Positions 62,350 to 64,000 of a stretch of 64,000 nt of DNA are shown piece by piece. Each line of letters starts with the position of its first letter. Positions within the stretch are counted from its first letter, which is position 1. The notes under the pieces were generated by a model that saw only the letters and a list, made by a program, of their open reading frames with translations, was not told the origin of the DNA and ran no database searches. The stretch is taken from contig CANEXF010000007.1 in NCBI GenBank assembly GCA_947443645.1, forward strand, positions 1 to 64,000, read 5' to 3'. The stretch comes from Comamonadaceae bacterium. GTDB lineage: Bacteria; Pseudomonadota; Gammaproteobacteria; Burkholderiales; Burkholderiaceae_C. Position numbers and translations under genes: made by a program.

Positions 62350-63774
62350 TCAGGGCGACGACGACGCATCGACAAAGGTCACGCTGGCACGCAGGCCAGG
62401 CGCGCCGTCCACCGCCTCGAGGCTAAGGCGCGCGCCCAGCAACTCAGCGTAACGGCTGACGATGGCCAGCCCCAGACCGGCGCCCTCACCTAGCCGCTGT
62501 CCGGCCTGTCCCAGCGTCCAGCGGCTGCGCAGCAGCTCGGTATCGGGCTCCTTGAGGCCTGGACCATTGTCGGTCACAGACAGCACCGCCTGGCCCGCAA
62601 TGCGCGCCACCGTGACCGTCACATGCGGCTGCGCGCTGCTTCCGTAGCGCAAGGCGTTGTCCAGCAGATTGCCCAGAATGCCCTCTATCAGGCCCGCATC
62701 GGCCAACACAGTGACCGGCTCATCGAGCCCTTCACCGCCCAGATCCACCCCGGCCGCGTCTGCCTTGGGCAGAAAACGCAGCAGCACGCTGCGTACCAGC
62801 ACATTGAGCTGCACCGGCTCAAGCCGCAAACCGGCGCGCGCCTCATCGGCCAGCGCCAGCGCCAGCAGCTGCTCGACCATGTGGCTGGCTCTGGCCTCGG
62901 CGCGCGCAATGCCCTGAAGCTGCTCGCGCCAGACCATGGGGTCGCTGTGAGCCAGCGCATAGTCGGCCTGGGCACGTATGCCGGCCAGCGGCGTGCGCAA
63001 CTCATGGGCTACGTTGCCGGCAAATTCACGTTGCGCACTGATGCTTTCGTCCAGCCGCGCCAGCATAGAGTTCAGCGCGCGACCGAGCCGCTCGACATCG
63101 CGCGTGCTGGCGGCGCTGGTCACCGAGGCCGGCACGGGCGTGAGATCTCTCGCATCGCGCCTGTCCACGGCACGCTGCAGTTCAGCCAGCGGCCTGAGGT
63201 CGCGCTGTATCACCCAGCGCAGCCACCAGACCAGAAACAGCAACAGCAAGACCTGCGGCACCACCGAATAGGCCAGCATGCGGTGCAGCAGGCGGCTACG
63301 ACTGGCCGAGGTCTGGCCCATGACCACCGTGAATTCTGCGGGCTCGGTGCGGCGCAGGCTGACCACACGCAGCTCGCGGCCCTGAAAAATAATGTCGGCA
63401 AAGCCATAGGCGGCCTCTTGCGGCAAGGCTGGCGCACGCAGGCCGGCATGGCCCGCCACCAGCGTGCCTGCCGGCAAGAGCACCGCAAAATAAACCGATT
63501 CACTCTGGTCGAACAGCAATGAGCCCATTTCCTGTTGCGAGAGATTGAGCACCGGCCCGTCCGTGCTCATGCGCACATGGGCCGCAACCGCATAGGCGTC
63601 GTCCAGCAGTGACCGGTCAAAGGCCTGACCGGCAAAGTAGTTGGCCACCGACAAGGCCACCGTCGTGCCCAGCGCCCACATCAGGACCAGCGGCAACACC
63701 ACATGGCGCGCCACGTGGCTGCGCAAAGACGGTTTGCGGCTGGTCGTGTCCTGACGCTCCTTGATCGCGCTCAC
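62350..63774 (-). CDS. Sensor histidine kinase
   Basis: A 474-residue membrane kinase: TM1 (VLPLVLMWALGTTVALSVAN), a periplasmic sensor domain of the 2CSK_N type (about 55-165), TM2 (VVPQVLLLLFLVWWLRWVI) and a HAMP-like region. The H-box is EFAGNVAHELRTPLAGIRAQ. ATP-binding boxes are LGNLLDNALRYG, VTDNGPGL and GAGLGLAIVSRY. A GTG start overlaps the stop of the response-regulator gene (GTGA). It pairs with the OmpR-type regulator upstream; the signal is unknown. Confidence 0.95.
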   Translation of the reverse strand: MSAIKERQDTTSRKPSLRSHVARHVVLPLVLMWALGTTVALSVANYFAGQAFDRSLLDDAYAVAAHVRMSTDGPVLNLSQQEMGSLLFDQSESVYFAVLLPAGTLVAGHAGLRAPALPQEAAYGFADIIFQGRELRVVSLRRTEPAEFTVVMGQTSASRSRLLHRMLAYSVVPQVLLLLFLVWWLRWVIQRDLRPLAELQRAVDRRDARDLTPVPASVTSAASTRDVERLGRALNSMLARLDESISAQREFAGNVAHELRTPLAGIRAQADYALAHSDPMVWREQLQGIARAEARASHMVEQLLALALADEARAGLRLEPVQLNVLVRSVLLRFLPKADAAGVDLGGEGLDEPVTVLADAGLIEGILGNLLDNALRYGSSAQPHVTVTVARIAGQAVLSVTDNGPGLKEPDTELLRSRWTLGQAGQRLGEGAGLGLAIVSRYAELLGARLSLEAVDGAPGLRASVTFVDASSSP

Positions 63775-64000
63775 GCGGCGTCCTCCTCGAGCACATAGCC
63801 CAGGCCACGCAAGGTGCGTATGCCAGCGCCACTGCCGGCGAGCTTTTTGCGCAGCCGCGAAATAAAGGCCTCCAGCGCGTTGTCGCCCAGTGCGTCATCG
63901 GTCTCCGAGAGCTTGTCGGACAGCACGCGCTTGCTGACCACACGGCCCGGCGGCGTCATCAGCTCCCACAAGACCTCAAACTCGCGGGCTGGCAAATCCC
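63771..64000 (-). CDS. OmpR-family response regulator, C-terminal part (cut by window edge)
   Basis: The last 75 or so codons of a winged-helix regulator are visible: LPAREFEVLWELMTPPGRVV, SKRVLSDKLSETDDALGDNA, EAFISRLRKKLAGSGAGIRT and LRGLGYVLEED. This is the Trans_reg_C domain of OmpR/PhoB regulators (recognition helix VEVFISRLRKKL-like). The receiver domain lies beyond the window. It is translationally coupled to the kinase by a 4-base overlap. Confidence 0.93.
   Translation of the reverse strand, partial: DLPAREFEVLWELMTPPGRVVSKRVLSDKLSETDDALGDNALEAFISRLRKKLAGSGAGIRTLRGLGYVLEEDAA

Noticed and set aside
60871-62493. Plus-strand frame of 540 codons opposite the OprB-like porin
   Set aside because: The porin has a signal peptide and C-terminal Phe; the opposite frame is Arg/Gln/His-rich shadow sequence.

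Overview
The window looks like a chromosomal segment from a Burkholderiales bacterium, most likely a member of the Comamonadaceae (Polaromonas/Rhodoferax/Variovorax-like). The reasons are the high GC content, a methionine synthase split into two genes, the torF-like porin / glnK / amtB order, a mnmG-rsmG-parA-parB cluster, and dispersed short repeats with the core ATAGCTGCT(A/C)GCGC that I recognise from this family. I see no rRNA, tRNA, prophage, insertion sequence or CRISPR array.

Layout. Bases 1-14.6 kb form a nitrogen-scavenging region transcribed leftward. Two guanidine-I (ykkC) riboswitches lie here, each about 40-55 bases downstream of a sigma-54 (-24/-12) promoter. The one at 11.3 kb leads an ABC permease, an ABC ATPase, two DUF1989 proteins (carboxyguanidine deiminase subunits) and a urea/guanidine carboxylase. 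The one at 4.0 kb leads an ABC substrate-binding protein, followed without a visible terminator by a desaturase-type di-iron membrane enzyme, two short-chain dehydrogenases and a DMT transporter that runs off the left edge. Next comes a porin-glnK-amtB operon with its own sigma-54 promoter and NtrC-type site. The two riboswitch transcripts would import guanidine and convert it to allophanate. The second half of the 4.0-kb transcript has no known role and is the best candidate for an undescribed system.

From 14.6 to 34.4 kb the genes are mostly housekeeping: comM, the split metH (one half carrying a 24-codon insert that looks derived from the intergenic repeat), rhodanese, recQ, a MOSC protein, pckG, a LysR regulator, a phosphoesterase, a universal stress protein, a TetR regulator and a PHB-depolymerase-family esterase. 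From 34.4 to 46.2 kb there are an M14 carboxypeptidase, a flavin reductase, a second DMT transporter, a MacAB-like export system, a nucleobase symporter, an AsmA-like protein, a thioesterase, a cobalamin adenosyltransferase and an FAD-linked 2-hydroxyacid dehydrogenase.

From 46.2 to 53.4 kb lies a replication-origin-proximal type of cluster, transcribed leftward: antitoxin-PIN toxin, mnmG, rsmG, parA, an alpha/beta hydrolase, parB, a methyltransferase and YjdM. Three parS-type palindromes sit inside rsmG and mnmG. From 53.4 kb to the end are a branched-chain-amino-acid-type binding protein, a transglutaminase group with a DUF1328 protein, a second AsmA-like protein, a glutathione S-transferase, an Old Yellow Enzyme, a hemerythrin protein, an OprB-like porin and a two-component system cut by the right edge.

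All calls come from reading translations and nucleotide motifs by eye. No database search was run.
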